The notes below the pieces were generated by a model. It searched no databases, had not been told where the DNA came from, and worked only from the letters and a program-made list of their open reading frames with translations. Position numbers and translations under genes: made by a program. From the NCBI RefSeq assembly GCF_900176165.1, contig NZ_FWWU01000009.1:276501-340500 (forward strand): DNA of 64,000 bases, read 5' to 3'. Positions 27,991 to 36,836 of this stretch are shown piece after piece (position 1 is the first letter of the stretch; every line of letters starts with the position of its first letter). Source of the stretch: Deinococcus hopiensis KR-140. Lineage in GTDB: Bacteria > Deinococcota > Deinococci > Deinococcales > Deinococcaceae.

Positions 27991-28665
27991 ATGAAAGAAA
28001 AAGTCAAACGGCTCTTGGACCTCGTGCGCGCGGGGAGGCTGAGCCTGGAAGATGCCGCGCCTCTGCTCGCCGCCCTTAGCCCCCGGCTGGCGCTGACAGA
28101 CAGTGACCGCGAACTGATCGCCTCGCTGCTGGGTCGGGAGGACCTCGATACTGGGCAGGTTGCCGAACACTTGCTGCTGCTGCGCGGTGTGAAGGACATC
28201 CCCGTGCCGCCACAACCTCCCCGACCTGTGCAGCCGCCCCGGCCCCCACGTGTGGTGGTGGGAGGCCGTACGGTGGGCGGACTCGACGAACTGATGGACC
28301 GCGTGACGGGCAACATCGACGGCTTCGTGGACCACCTAACGGGCGCAGTGGAGGGTGCCTTTCACGGCGGGCCGCCCTGGGGACGCCCGGCACCCGGACC
28401 CCACTTCGGTGCGGGCATGGGCACCGCCCGCATCCTGAACGTGCAGGTGGAGTCGAGCGCAGGCGACGAGTACAACGCCAATCTGCCCGTCAGCCTCGCC
28501 CCGCATCTGAACAAGCTCATTCCCGCACACGGGCAGCAGGCCCTGGAACGCGCGGGGTTGAGCATCGAGGCGCTGCAACTCCTGATTGAATCGTCCCCAC
28601 CCCCCGGTGAGCTGATCAACGCCGAGGACAGCGCGGGCAACAGCGTGCGGATCTCACTGAAGTGA
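27991..28665 (+). CDS. SHOCT-like/Pro-rich protein, partner of the DUF4097-like gene
   Basis: 224 residues. An N-terminal helix pair (LLDLVRAGRLSLEDAAPLL) mirrors the start of the preceding protein. A proline-rich linker (about 70-85) and a C-terminal domain containing ILNVQVESSAGDEYNANLP follow, the latter repeating features of DUF4097/YvlB-type proteins. No membrane span. Probably works with its neighbour. Confidence 0.6.
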   Translation: MKEKVKRLLDLVRAGRLSLEDAAPLLAALSPRLALTDSDRELIASLLGREDLDTGQVAEHLLLLRGVKDIPVPPQPPRPVQPPRPPRVVVGGRTVGGLDELMDRVTGNIDGFVDHLTGAVEGAFHGGPPWGRPAPGPHFGAGMGTARILNVQVESSAGDEYNANLPVSLAPHLNKLIPAHGQQALERAGLSIEALQLLIESSPPPGELINAEDSAGNSVRISLK

Positions 28666-28746
28666 GGCCGAGGGTGGAAGGCGGCGAGAGCTTAAGCTTC
28701 AGGTTCGCGATGCTCCGGCCCTTCGCCCTCTGCCTAGAGTAGAGCC

Positions 28747-29103
28747 ATGTCCAGACCCCTTCCCCTGCCCTTTCCCGACGAAACCGAGTCGCCCCTTGTC
28801 ACCGAGTTGCGCTTTCCCACCAGCGGCGTTACCGTGCGGGGCGTCTTCGAACTCAACGAATTCGCCACCCTGACGCCAGAGAACCTGGAGTTTCTGCGCC
28901 TGTACATTCGGGTGCGCGGCAACCTCAAGGAAGTCGAGCGGGTGCTGGGCCTGAGTTACCCTACCGTACGCGCCCGCTTCGATACCCTGCTGCGCGCCAT
29001 TGGCTACGAGCCCGAACTGGCAGATCCCCAGGCCGAGGTCCTCGCCAGCCTGGAACGCGGCGAAATCACGCCAGACGAGGCGGCGCGCAAGCTGCGGCGC
29101 TAA
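28747..29103 (+). CDS. DUF2089-family regulator
   Basis: 118 residues. The centre, LTPENLEFLRLYI then GNLKEVERVLGLSYPTVR, is the helix-turn-helix-like core of DUF2089. The usual N-terminal zinc-binding cysteines are absent, so it is a short form. The C-terminus repeats the EITPDEAARKL helix seen in the two upstream genes. TAGAGT lies 6 bases before the ATG (leaderless). It is probably the regulator of the DUF4097-like pair. Confidence 0.8.
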   Translation: MSRPLPLPFPDETESPLVTELRFPTSGVTVRGVFELNEFATLTPENLEFLRLYIRVRGNLKEVERVLGLSYPTVRARFDTLLRAIGYEPELADPQAEVLASLERGEITPDEAARKLRR

Positions 29104-29540
29104 CAACCCTCTGCCAGCAGCGGCCCCAGATGGCTCCAGACCAGCTGGGCCTCGTGTGGCCCGCCGCCACTGGAAAGGGGGACCCGGGTTTTTCCCACCT
29201 CATGGCTCCTGGAGCTACCACGCCCCGGTGTGCCTGGCCGCCGAGACCTACAGGGCCAGCGACTGGACTTCCCCGACCGGTGCCCCCTTGCGTACAGCCC
29301 CCGTACCACGCCGCGCAGCAGCGCGCCGGTACCCTGCCCGTGAGCGGCTTTCGGGGCGTACAACGTGTACGGCTCGGCCCCCACCTCCAGGTGGGTGGGG
29401 GCCGAGCCGTTTTGCATGCAGCGGGCCGCGCCGGTCATGTCCTCCAGAAAGTCGGGCGGCATTAGAGCGGGGTAGGTTTCCCGCCAGCTCACCGTGTGGA
29501 TGTGGGCCAAGGCGGGATATCCCCCACGGCAGCACCCCAA
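29100..29540 (-). pseudogene. GNAT acetyltransferase, rearranged
   Basis: Fragments of one GNAT protein are visible: HIHTVSWRETYPALMPPDFL, then AHGQGTGALLRGVVRGLYARGH (the acetyl-CoA loop), then a C-terminus VWSHLGPLLAE. Between them the frame is lost and a 42-bp perfect hairpin replaces expected sequence. The 3' end overlaps the DUF2089 stop by 4 bases. Function is probably lost. Confidence 0.65.
29369..29410. repeat. 17-bp perfect stem-loop inside the GNAT pseudogene
   Basis: Arms 29369-29385 and 29394-29410 are perfectly complementary, with an 8-base loop. On the plus strand it is followed by only TTTT, so it is at best a weak terminator for the DUF2089 operon. Confidence 0.6.
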
Positions 29541-29561
29541 AGAATGAAGGCGGACTTGACG

Positions 29562-29579
29562 AATTGTAAAGCTACAATT
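29562..29579. promoter_or_regulatory. Palindrome overlapping a -10 element before the diguanylate cyclase
   Basis: AATTGTA-AAGC-TACAATT is a perfect 7+7 inverted repeat. Its right arm contains TACAAT, 7 bases before an ATG at 29586, so the palindrome covers a likely leaderless promoter and could be an operator. Confidence 0.5.
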
Positions 29580-29585
29580 TGAATC

Positions 29586-29639
29586 ATGAATCAGCGGGTA
29601 CGGACGTGGCGGGCAACCTGGCCCTGTCGACCGGGGTAA
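29586..29639 (+). CDS. Possible 17-residue leader peptide
   Basis: A short frame starting 7 bases after the TACAAT element and stopping 6 bases before the diguanylate cyclase ATG. The product is Arg/Trp-rich. It could carry ribosomes to the next start, whose own ribosome site (aagg) is embedded at the stop. Alternatively it is simply an untranslated leader. Confidence 0.25.
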   Translation: MNQRVRTWRATWPCRPG

Positions 29640-29645
29640 GGCAGT

Positions 29646-30737
29646 ATGCCGTGGCGAGATCGCCGGGACGTGACATCCTCGCCGGAGTTTCAGTTCCGGC
29701 GAAATTCACTGCTCGTCATCCTCGCGTGTGTGCTGATCGCGTCCATCGTCACGCTGGGCTTCAGTAACCGCTGGCTGTTTTCCCCGTCCGATCAGGGAGC
29801 GCTCGCTTTTATCGTGGTCAAGAACGCCGTGCTGTTCACCTGGCTGTGGTTCCGGCCCCGGGCGCTGGCGGTGGTGGGCGTCGCCGAACTGCTGTTCGAG
29901 GGGGTGGGCGGTGTGGCGCGGCTGGGCGAGACCCTGCTCGTTCGTGGCGGTGGCGGCGCTGCTGGGCTGGACGGATACGCGTTCTGGCTGGCGCTGAACT
30001 ACTTCGTCGCGGCGCTGGTGTTTCGGCGCTCGGTGGCGCTGGGCGTTTCGCTGGGGTGGTTCGCCCTGCTGCTGGCGGTGGGGGCGGGTTTCTGGTTCTC
30101 GGCTGCGATTCCAGCCTTCATCAAGGAAGAGCATGGCAACGCCCTGATGCAGATGTACCTCACCCACGCCACCTTCATCGCGTTTCTGTACCTGCAGGGC
30201 GGTTTGCTCCGACAGTACCTGTACGCCATCGTGCGGGCCGAGCGGGCGGCGCGGCTCGCGCATGTGGACGGCCTGACTGGGCTCGCCAACCGGCGTCAGC
30301 TGGAGACCTGGCTGCACGCTCAGCACGAACGGGCCGCGCGGACGGGCGAGCCGTGGAGCGTGATTCTGTTCGATCTGGACCACTTTAAGGAGGTCAACGA
30401 CACCCACGGGCACGCGGTGGGCGATCAGGTGCTGCAGGCTGTCGCCAGCATCTCGCGCCAGACGGTGCGCGAGGAAGACCTGCTGGGGCGCTGGGGCGGC
30501 GAGGAATTCCTGGTGATCTTGCCCAACACGGACCGTACCAGCGCGGGCGCGGTGGCGACGAGGTTGCAGGTGGCCGTCGCCGGGTCGCGTCACCCCACCG
30601 CCGGGCACGTCACCACCAGTTGTGGCGTGGCCCAGGCCCGGCCTGCCGAGACGGTGGAGGCCGCGCTGGAACGGGCCGACGAGGCGCTGTACGCCGCCAA
30701 ACGTCAGGGCCGGGCGCGCGTGAAGTTGGCGCACTAG
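29646..30737 (+). CDS. Membrane-bound diguanylate cyclase (GGDEF)
   Basis: 363 residues. Residues 20-200 contain about six hydrophobic spans. The GGDEF domain follows, starting at the usual DGLTGLANRR and reading FDLDHFKEVNDTHGHAVGD, then GGEEF at the active site, so the enzyme should make cyclic di-GMP. I see no RxxD inhibitory site. The stop codon TAG straddles the left end of an IS630-type element; without the insertion the stop would have been TAA at the same codon. Confidence 0.92.
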   Translation: MPWRDRRDVTSSPEFQFRRNSLLVILACVLIASIVTLGFSNRWLFSPSDQGALAFIVVKNAVLFTWLWFRPRALAVVGVAELLFEGVGGVARLGETLLVRGGGGAAGLDGYAFWLALNYFVAALVFRRSVALGVSLGWFALLLAVGAGFWFSAAIPAFIKEEHGNALMQMYLTHATFIAFLYLQGGLLRQYLYAIVRAERAARLAHVDGLTGLANRRQLETWLHAQHERAARTGEPWSVILFDLDHFKEVNDTHGHAVGDQVLQAVASISRQTVREEDLLGRWGGEEFLVILPNTDRTSAGAVATRLQVAVAGSRHPTAGHVTTSCGVAQARPAETVEAALERADEALYAAKRQGRARVKLAH

Positions 30738-31702
30738 AGCATTTGTCATAATAAGAGCATGAAACCAGTTGGGGGCGAGGGTACAGTCTGGATCTGCGGG
30801 AACGCGTGGTGGCGGCGGTCGAAGGCGGACAGCCTCGGAAAGAGGCCGCCCGGTTGTACCGAATGCGCATCGAAACCGTAGACACCTATCTGGAAAAGCA
30901 GCGCCTCGGAACGTTGCATGAGGTCGGTCTTCTGGACGTCCCCCACGGGTCACACTCCTGCACGAACAGCAACTGCTCAAACAACTCGAAGCGCATCAGG
31001 ACGCGACGTTGGTCGAGCATGCTCGAAGAAGCGACAGGGTTGAAGGTCAGCTTTAAGACTGTCGACCGGGTGTTCCGCAAGCACCACATTACGCGTAAAA
31101 AAAACGCTGGTCGCGTGCGAACGAAGTGAAGAAAGGCGACGGCAGTCTCTCAATGACCTGAGTCCGGAGCGCACTTATCCAGAACAGCTGGTCTTCTCGG
31201 ACGAAAGTGGCCTGAACACGGCCACGACACGTGGATATGCGCGTGCTCACAGGACTGGGTGAACCCATGTTCCCAGGAATCAGGGACGCAACCAGACACT
31301 GATCTGTGCCCTACAGCTCACGGGACCGGTGGTCCCCTTCGTCTTGACTGGGGCTGTCAACGGTTCGTCGTTCGAGTGATACATCTGCCATTTGCTCTGT
31401 CCTGCCTTACACCCAGGATGAATCGTTGGCATGGACAATCTGTCGGTTCATCATGGAGCGTCTATTCAAACGCCCATTGAGGCACAGGGTTGTCGGCTCT
31501 TGCTCCTTTCATCCTGCGGCCTGGACTTTAATCCTATTGAGCTGATGTTCTCTGAGGTTTGAAGCCGTAAGGGCAGGGTCTTGTCGAGCAGTCGACGGCC
31601 TTATCTGTGCCATACGAACCGCTTTGCAAAGCGGTTCATGCGCAGGACATCAACGCCTGGTTCCGACATGCTCAGCCTTCAATATCTTTAGGACAAATGC
31701 GC
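30737..31702 (+). mobile_element. IS630-type insertion element, degenerate, 966 bp
   Basis: Flanked by TA at 30735-30736 and 31703-31704, the duplicated target of this family. Terminal inverted repeats read GAGCATTTGTC on the left and, reverse-complemented, GCGCATTTGTC on the right. Inside is a broken transposase. The element landed in the stop codon of the diguanylate cyclase gene. Confidence 0.85.
30770..31560 (+). pseudogene. IS630-type transposase, several frameshifts and stops
   Basis: N-terminal helix-turn-helix text LDLRERVVAAVEGGQPRKEA opens the gene. The linker LEEATGLKVSFKTVDRVF follows. The DDE residues can still be read: VFSDESGLN near 31190, MDNLSVHHG near 31428, and LDFNPIEL near 31525. 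At least three frame changes and in-frame stops separate them. Confidence 0.85.
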
Positions 31703-31714
31703 TAAGGGAGCGGT

Positions 31715-32386
31715 TCAGTCCTGCGGACCTTCCCTTTCCTGGGCCTGCTGCCACTGTGCATAGGGGATGCGGTCCAGCACGAAGGTGTCGCGCGTGCGGG
31801 TGTATGTTCCCCGCCCTCCCATCCGGCCCACCAGATCAAGGGCTGTGGTATCCACATAGAGCTTCGCCGGGTCTGTCAGGGCGTCCGCGCGCAGCAGCAG
31901 GCCCAGCACCTCGCCCAGAATGACGCGGGTGCGGCCGATCGTTACGGTGCGCGCTTCGCGGCATTCCAGCGCGGCGGGGCTCGCGGCTACGCGCGGCACG
32001 CGCACATACGTGCCGGGCGCGAGCGGGATGCCCAGCACCCCCGCCTCGTCCGTGCCGTGGGGAAACTCGGTGGCCGTGGCGTTCATGGTGGCGGCGAGTT
32101 CGTCACTTACCAGGTTGACGGTGAACTCGCCGCCGGAACCGATGTTCAGCGCCGTGTCTTTTGGGGTGCCGTCCGGGCGGTCTCCGGGAGCGAAGGCCAC
32201 CACGGCGGGGTCCGAGCCCATCAACCCGAAAAAGGAATACGGCGCCAGGTTCACCGCTCTGCCCACGCCCAGCGTGCTGACCCAGGCAATGGGCCGGGGC
32301 ACCACCACGCCCGTGACGAGCTTGTAGCGCTCGGCGGCCGAGAGGGCGGCGAAGTCGAAAGAATGAATCTCGGAGGCGTTGGACAT
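31715..32386 (-). CDS. Flavin reductase-like (FMN-binding split barrel) protein
   Basis: 223 residues. The N-terminal half shows the flavin reductase-like pattern VVVPRPIAWVSTLG, NLAPYSFFG, KDTALNI and FTVNLVS, which bind FMN. The family includes flavin reductases and related oxidoreductases; the specific substrate is not evident. TACCCT lies 6 bases before the ATG (leaderless). It is divergent from xseB. Confidence 0.85.
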   Translation of the reverse strand: MSNASEIHSFDFAALSAAERYKLVTGVVVPRPIAWVSTLGVGRAVNLAPYSFFGLMGSDPAVVAFAPGDRPDGTPKDTALNIGSGGEFTVNLVSDELAATMNATATEFPHGTDEAGVLGIPLAPGTYVRVPRVAASPAALECREARTVTIGRTRVILGEVLGLLLRADALTDPAKLYVDTTALDLVGRMGGRGTYTRTRDTFVLDRIPYAQWQQAQEREGPQD

Positions 32387-32424
32387 GCCCCCAGGGTAGG
32401 GTCAGGCGGCGCTATCTTCGCCGG

Positions 32425-32697
32425 GTGTCTCCTTCCCGCGTCCCCGAGCCCATGACCTACCGCGAGGCCTACGCGCGCCTCTCGCGCATCGCTGCCGAGC
32501 TGGAGGGCGGCGAGGCAGACCTGGACCGCGTGCTGCCGCTGCTCGAAGAGGCCCGCGCCGCGTACGCCGCCTGTCGGGAGCGCATCGAGGCCGTGCGTGC
32601 CGTGCTGGCCGGCGAGTGGGCGGAGGAGGAAGAGGCGGACGCGGCTGCGCCTGCACTGGAGCAAGCTGCCACGGACGAGGGAGACAGTCCATTCTGA
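32425..32697 (+). CDS. xseB: Exodeoxyribonuclease VII small subunit
   Basis: 90 residues, the expected size. MTYREAYARLSRIAAELEGG and DLDRVLPLLEEARAAYAACRERI match the paired-helix fold of XseB. The subunit binds XseA (not in this window) to make the exonuclease that trims single-stranded DNA ends. TATCTT lies 6 bases before the GTG at 32425, which supports that start over the ATG at 32452. Confidence 0.85.
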   Translation: MSPSRVPEPMTYREAYARLSRIAAELEGGEADLDRVLPLLEEARAAYAACRERIEAVRAVLAGEWAEEEEADAAAPALEQAATDEGDSPF

Positions 32698-32799
32698 TGA
32701 ATGGGTATGGAAGGCGGTCCGGCAGGCTGGCGTAACCCCCGCAGCGTTCAGGAGGGCTTCCCGGCTGCAACGCGGCGAACGTGGGCGTATCCTCGCCCC

Positions 32800-33432
<633 letters not shown>

Positions 33433-33447
33433 CCTGACGCCATCCGG

Positions 33448-34092
33448 ATGAGCGAGCACGTCTCCGCCGTGCCCGCCGACGCCATGATGGGAACGCCCAC
33501 CGTGGTTGTTCCGGCCCTGATTCTGGATCCGGCGCACGGGGCAACCCTGGTGGTCACCGGCCTTCCCGGCATGGCGGACATCCTCGGGCGGCGCTGGCTG
33601 AGCTGGCATTGGCCTGGCCGCGTCGGGGCGGAGGTGCCCTGCATGCAGGGGGAAGGGCAAAAGCAGCCGGCGCCCGAGATGCTCGCGGCTTTGCCGTCGG
33701 AGCGGCACGGCCCGCTCATCGCCCTCTTCTCCGACCCACCGCGCGCCGCCGTCACCCGGGTCTTGCAAGGCGGCGAGGTAATGGACTCGGCGGGCGGCGT
33801 GCTCGTGGTCGCCACGCCGGGACGCCCGGTGGGTCGCCTGAGTCTGCTGGGGGAGGGCGTATTGATCGCGGGCGACGCCCTCACTGCCCAGGAGGGACAG
33901 CCGGGCGGACCGCTGGAGCGCGCCACGGTGAACCTCCCCGAAGCCCTGCGCAGCCTACAGAAGCTGGCGGCCCTCCCTGTAACGACCGTGCTGGCCTACC
34001 ACGGTTGGGTGGTGCGGGAAGACACGCCGCCGGACAGCTCGCCCGGCTGGCAGAGGGCACCCTGGCCTGAGCGGGAGGGCCGGGCGGTATAG
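33448..34092 (+). pseudogene. Metallo-beta-lactamase-fold protein lacking the metal motif
   Basis: The 214-residue frame is open, but the HxHxDH motif expected near one third of the length is missing. It still reads LLVVATPGRPVGRLSL-like and LIAGDAL, the later MBL motif, and LAYHGW at the end. The middle (about residues 40-95) is unlike the family. A deletion or rearrangement has probably removed the active site. It could alternatively be a binding protein with the same fold. Confidence 0.5.
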
Positions 34093-34093
34093 T

Positions 34094-34300
<207 letters not shown>

Positions 34301-34412
34301 CCCCAGCCGCCCCCACCCGGGCGGCGCTTTCCGTGTGGACCGGAGGTGCCTTCCCTATGCCCCAATCCCGTTTCCTCCCTTCCCCGCCCCTCGCCGTCCC
34401 CACCCGCCTCCC

Positions 34413-35438
34413 ATGAGCCTGGAGCGGGTGGCAGCCGAGGCCGTCCGTCCGGCCCGGCAGTTGGGGCGCACGGGCCTGCTCGCGCTGCTGCTCGCCGCCA
34501 TCGTCGTGCTGGCAGTGGCGCTGGGCAGCGTGAACATCCCGCCGGGTGAAGTGCTGGGGGCGTTGTGGCGCGGGCTGCTGTCGCTGGGAGGAGGGCGCGC
34601 GGAACTCGCGGGCAATGACGTGATCGTCTGGCAGATTCGCCTGCCCCGCGTGGTGATGGGGCTTGTGGTGGGCGGGTGCCTGGGGCTGTGTGGCGGCGCC
34701 TTTCAGGGGGTGTTTCGCAATCCACTGGCCGATCCCTACCTGCTCGGCGTGGCGAGCGGTGCAGGGCTGGGAGCCACGGTGGGCATCGTGGCGGGGTGGC
34801 CGCGCGTGATCATTCCCCTCGTCTCACTCGTCACGGCGCTGGGAGCGGTGGCGGCCACGCTGGCCCTGGCGCGCGAGGGGCGGCGCTTCCCCACCACGCG
34901 CCTGATCCTGTCGGGCGTGGTGGTGGGCAGTGTGCTGAGCGCCACGTCCACCTTCCTGATTTTGCGCGGGGAGGACCGGGCCCGGCAGGTGCTGGCCTAC
35001 ACGCTGGGCGACCTGGGCTTCAGCGGCTGGCACGATGTTGGCACGGTGCTGCCCTACGCGCTGGTGGGCTGTGGAGTCCTCGTGGCCCTGGGGCGCGCGC
35101 TGGACACCCTGCAACTTGGAGACCTCACCGCCCGCAGCCTCGGCGTGCCCGTCGAGAGGTTGCGCCTGCTGGTGGTGATCGCCGCGAGCGTTGCCACCGC
35201 CGCCGCCGTCGCCTATGTGGGCATCATCGGCTTCGTGGGCCTGATGGTGCCGCACCTCGTCCGGCGAGGCTGGGGCGCGGGGCACCGCGTCTTGCTGCCT
35301 GTCTCAGCGCTGGCGGGCGCAGCGCTGCTCGTGCTCGCAGATCTTGTGGCGCGCACCACCATCCTGTCGCAGGTGGGCGTGGTCACGACGCTGATCGGAG
35401 GGCCATTTTTTCTGTGGCGGATGAGGCGGGGTGAATAG
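34413..35438 (+). CDS. btuC: Cobalamin-type ABC transporter permease (FecCD/BtuC family)
   Basis: 341 residues from the ATG at 34413. About nine to ten hydrophobic spans; family motifs LPRVVMGLVVGGCLGLCG and FVGLMVPHLVRRGWG are clear. The riboswitch upstream points to cobalamin rather than iron-siderophore. The stop lies 8 bases inside the next gene, so the ATPase is coupled. No substrate-binding protein gene is beside it. Confidence 0.9.
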   Translation: MSLERVAAEAVRPARQLGRTGLLALLLAAIVVLAVALGSVNIPPGEVLGALWRGLLSLGGGRAELAGNDVIVWQIRLPRVVMGLVVGGCLGLCGGAFQGVFRNPLADPYLLGVASGAGLGATVGIVAGWPRVIIPLVSLVTALGAVAATLALAREGRRFPTTRLILSGVVVGSVLSATSTFLILRGEDRARQVLAYTLGDLGFSGWHDVGTVLPYALVGCGVLVALGRALDTLQLGDLTARSLGVPVERLRLLVVIAASVATAAAVAYVGIIGFVGLMVPHLVRRGWGAGHRVLLPVSALAGAALLVLADLVARTTILSQVGVVTTLIGGPFFLWRMRRGE

Positions 35439-36270
35439 GGCGGTCGGTCGCCAGTCGCCAGTCGCCAGTGGAGGCACGCTGGAGGCGCTGGACGTGCACG
35501 TTCGGGCGGGGGATTTTCCGGCGGTGCGGGGGGTGAGCGTCTCATTCAAAGAGGGTGAATTTGCCGCCATCGTCGGGCCAAACGGAGCGGGCAAGAGTAC
35601 GCTGTTGCGGGCGCTGCTGGGGTTAAATGGAGTGGATTCGGGCGAGGTGCGGCTGCTGGACCGGTCACTGCGGGGCTGGGCCCGGCCCGAGCGGGCGCGG
35701 ACGGTCGCCTACCTCGCGCAGGACGAGGCGCTGCCCGGTGACGCCCGGGTGCGCGACGTGGTGGCGCTGGGGCGCGGGGCCGGGGAGTGGCGCTGGGGCC
35801 TGATCCCGATGCGGCCCTGGACCCAGGTGGACGAGGAGGCGGTGGCGGACGCCCTGAAGCGCACCGACACCCTGCGCTTCGCCGGGCGGCGGGTGGCCGA
35901 ACTCAGCGGCGGTGAGCGCCAGCGCGTCTCGCTGGCCCGGGCGCTGGCCGCGCAGCCGCGCTTTCTGCTGCTGGATGAGCCCACCAATCACCTCGACCTC
36001 GCCTATGGTCTGGACGTGATTCGCCACGTTCGCGCCGAGGCCGCCCGGGGGCTGGGTGTGGTGGCCGTGCTGCATGATCTGAACCTGGCTGCCCGGGCAA
36101 ACCGCTTGGTGCTGCTGAACGCCGGGCAGGTGGTGGCGCAGGGTGCGCCGGACGAGGTGCTGACCCCCGGGAACCTGCTCACCGCTTACGGCGTCCGGGT
36201 CCGTATCCTGTGGGACGCCGGACGCCCCCTCGTGGTCCCTGAAGATGAGGCAGAGGGACCGACCGGCTGA
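35431..36270 (+). CDS. btuD: Cobalamin-type ABC transporter ATPase
   Basis: 279 residues with Walker A GPNGAGKST, signature LSGGERQRVSLARAL, Walker B FLLLDEPTNHLD and the switch His in VAVLHDLNLA. It powers the BtuC-type permease. The GTG start overlaps the permease stop. The first 15 codons include three copies of a 7-bp repeat (35448-35468), so the start may instead lie further in. Confidence 0.9.
   Translation: MNRAVGRQSPVASGGTLEALDVHVRAGDFPAVRGVSVSFKEGEFAAIVGPNGAGKSTLLRALLGLNGVDSGEVRLLDRSLRGWARPERARTVAYLAQDEALPGDARVRDVVALGRGAGEWRWGLIPMRPWTQVDEEAVADALKRTDTLRFAGRRVAELSGGERQRVSLARALAAQPRFLLLDEPTNHLDLAYGLDVIRHVRAEAARGLGVVAVLHDLNLAARANRLVLLNAGQVVAQGAPDEVLTPGNLLTAYGVRVRILWDAGRPLVVPEDEAEGPTG
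35448..35468 (+). repeat. Three tandem 7-bp units in the 5' end of the ATPase gene
   Basis: TCGCCAG is repeated three times exactly. The unit is not a multiple of three, so gain or loss of one copy would change the frame if translation starts at 35431. Confidence 0.7.
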
Positions 36271-36400
36271 CACGGTTGCCGGACCATCCGTTCCCTGGTT
36301 CCTCCGCTCCGGTGCTTCCACGCCTCTGTGTCACCGTTTTTCCCGCTTGCTCCGCTCGTGTGAACCAGCTCTATTGCACAACGGATAAACCGGAATCCTT
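36269..36400. repeat. Dispersed intergenic repeat, copy B
   Basis: Lies between the ATPase stop and the ferredoxin start. Left end GGTTGCCGG-ACC-ATCCGTT and right end (reverse complement) GGATTCCGGTTTATCCGTTG form imperfect terminal inverted repeats. The internal block GTCACCGTTTTT then GCTTGCTCCGCTCG is shared with copies A and C. Confidence 0.7.
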
Positions 36401-36446
36401 CTTCAACCGCGCTCCGCCCCTCGCTCACCGAAAGTTTGCCCTGTCC

Positions 36447-36785
36447 ATGCCCCCCAAATACTTTTCCACACGCGGTCACCTCCTCGTCTGCCAGGGCCCC
36501 AACTGCCAGGCGCGCGGCTCGGTGCTGCTGCAAAAAGCCCTCTGGAACCACCTGGAGCGCTCGTCACTGGCCTATTACAAGAGGGGTGGCAGCGTCCGCC
36601 TGACCGAGAGCGGCTGCCTGGGGGCCTGTTCTTTCGGCCCCACCCTCTGCGTGTACCGTCACCGAAACGGGGCCCTGGAGGAGGGCTGGTATGCGGCGGT
36701 GGATTTTCCCCTCGCCGTCCAGATCGCCGGAGCCCTCCACGAGGAGGCCGCGTTGCCGGGCGAGGGGAAATACGGGCCGGAGTAG
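36447..36785 (+). CDS. Thioredoxin-like 2Fe-2S ferredoxin
   Basis: 112 residues from the ATG at 36447; the longer frame upstream runs through the dispersed repeat. Cluster ligands are Cys15 and Cys20 (VCQGPNC) and Cys57/Cys61 (GCLGAC). This spacing matches thioredoxin-like 2Fe-2S ferredoxins, which are often linked to cobalamin genes. Its place after the B12 transport genes fits that link, though the repeat separates them. Confidence 0.85.
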   Translation: MPPKYFSTRGHLLVCQGPNCQARGSVLLQKALWNHLERSSLAYYKRGGSVRLTESGCLGACSFGPTLCVYRHRNGALEEGWYAAVDFPLAVQIAGALHEEAALPGEGKYGPE

Positions 36786-36836
36786 GGCCCGGGGAGCGGG
36801 CCACCTCCCTGCTTTCGCGCGGCGCCTGGCCCTGCC

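Noticed and set aside
35431..36270. Iron-siderophore rather than cobalamin ATPase
   Set aside because: The family is shared, but the adjacent cobalamin riboswitch favours B12.
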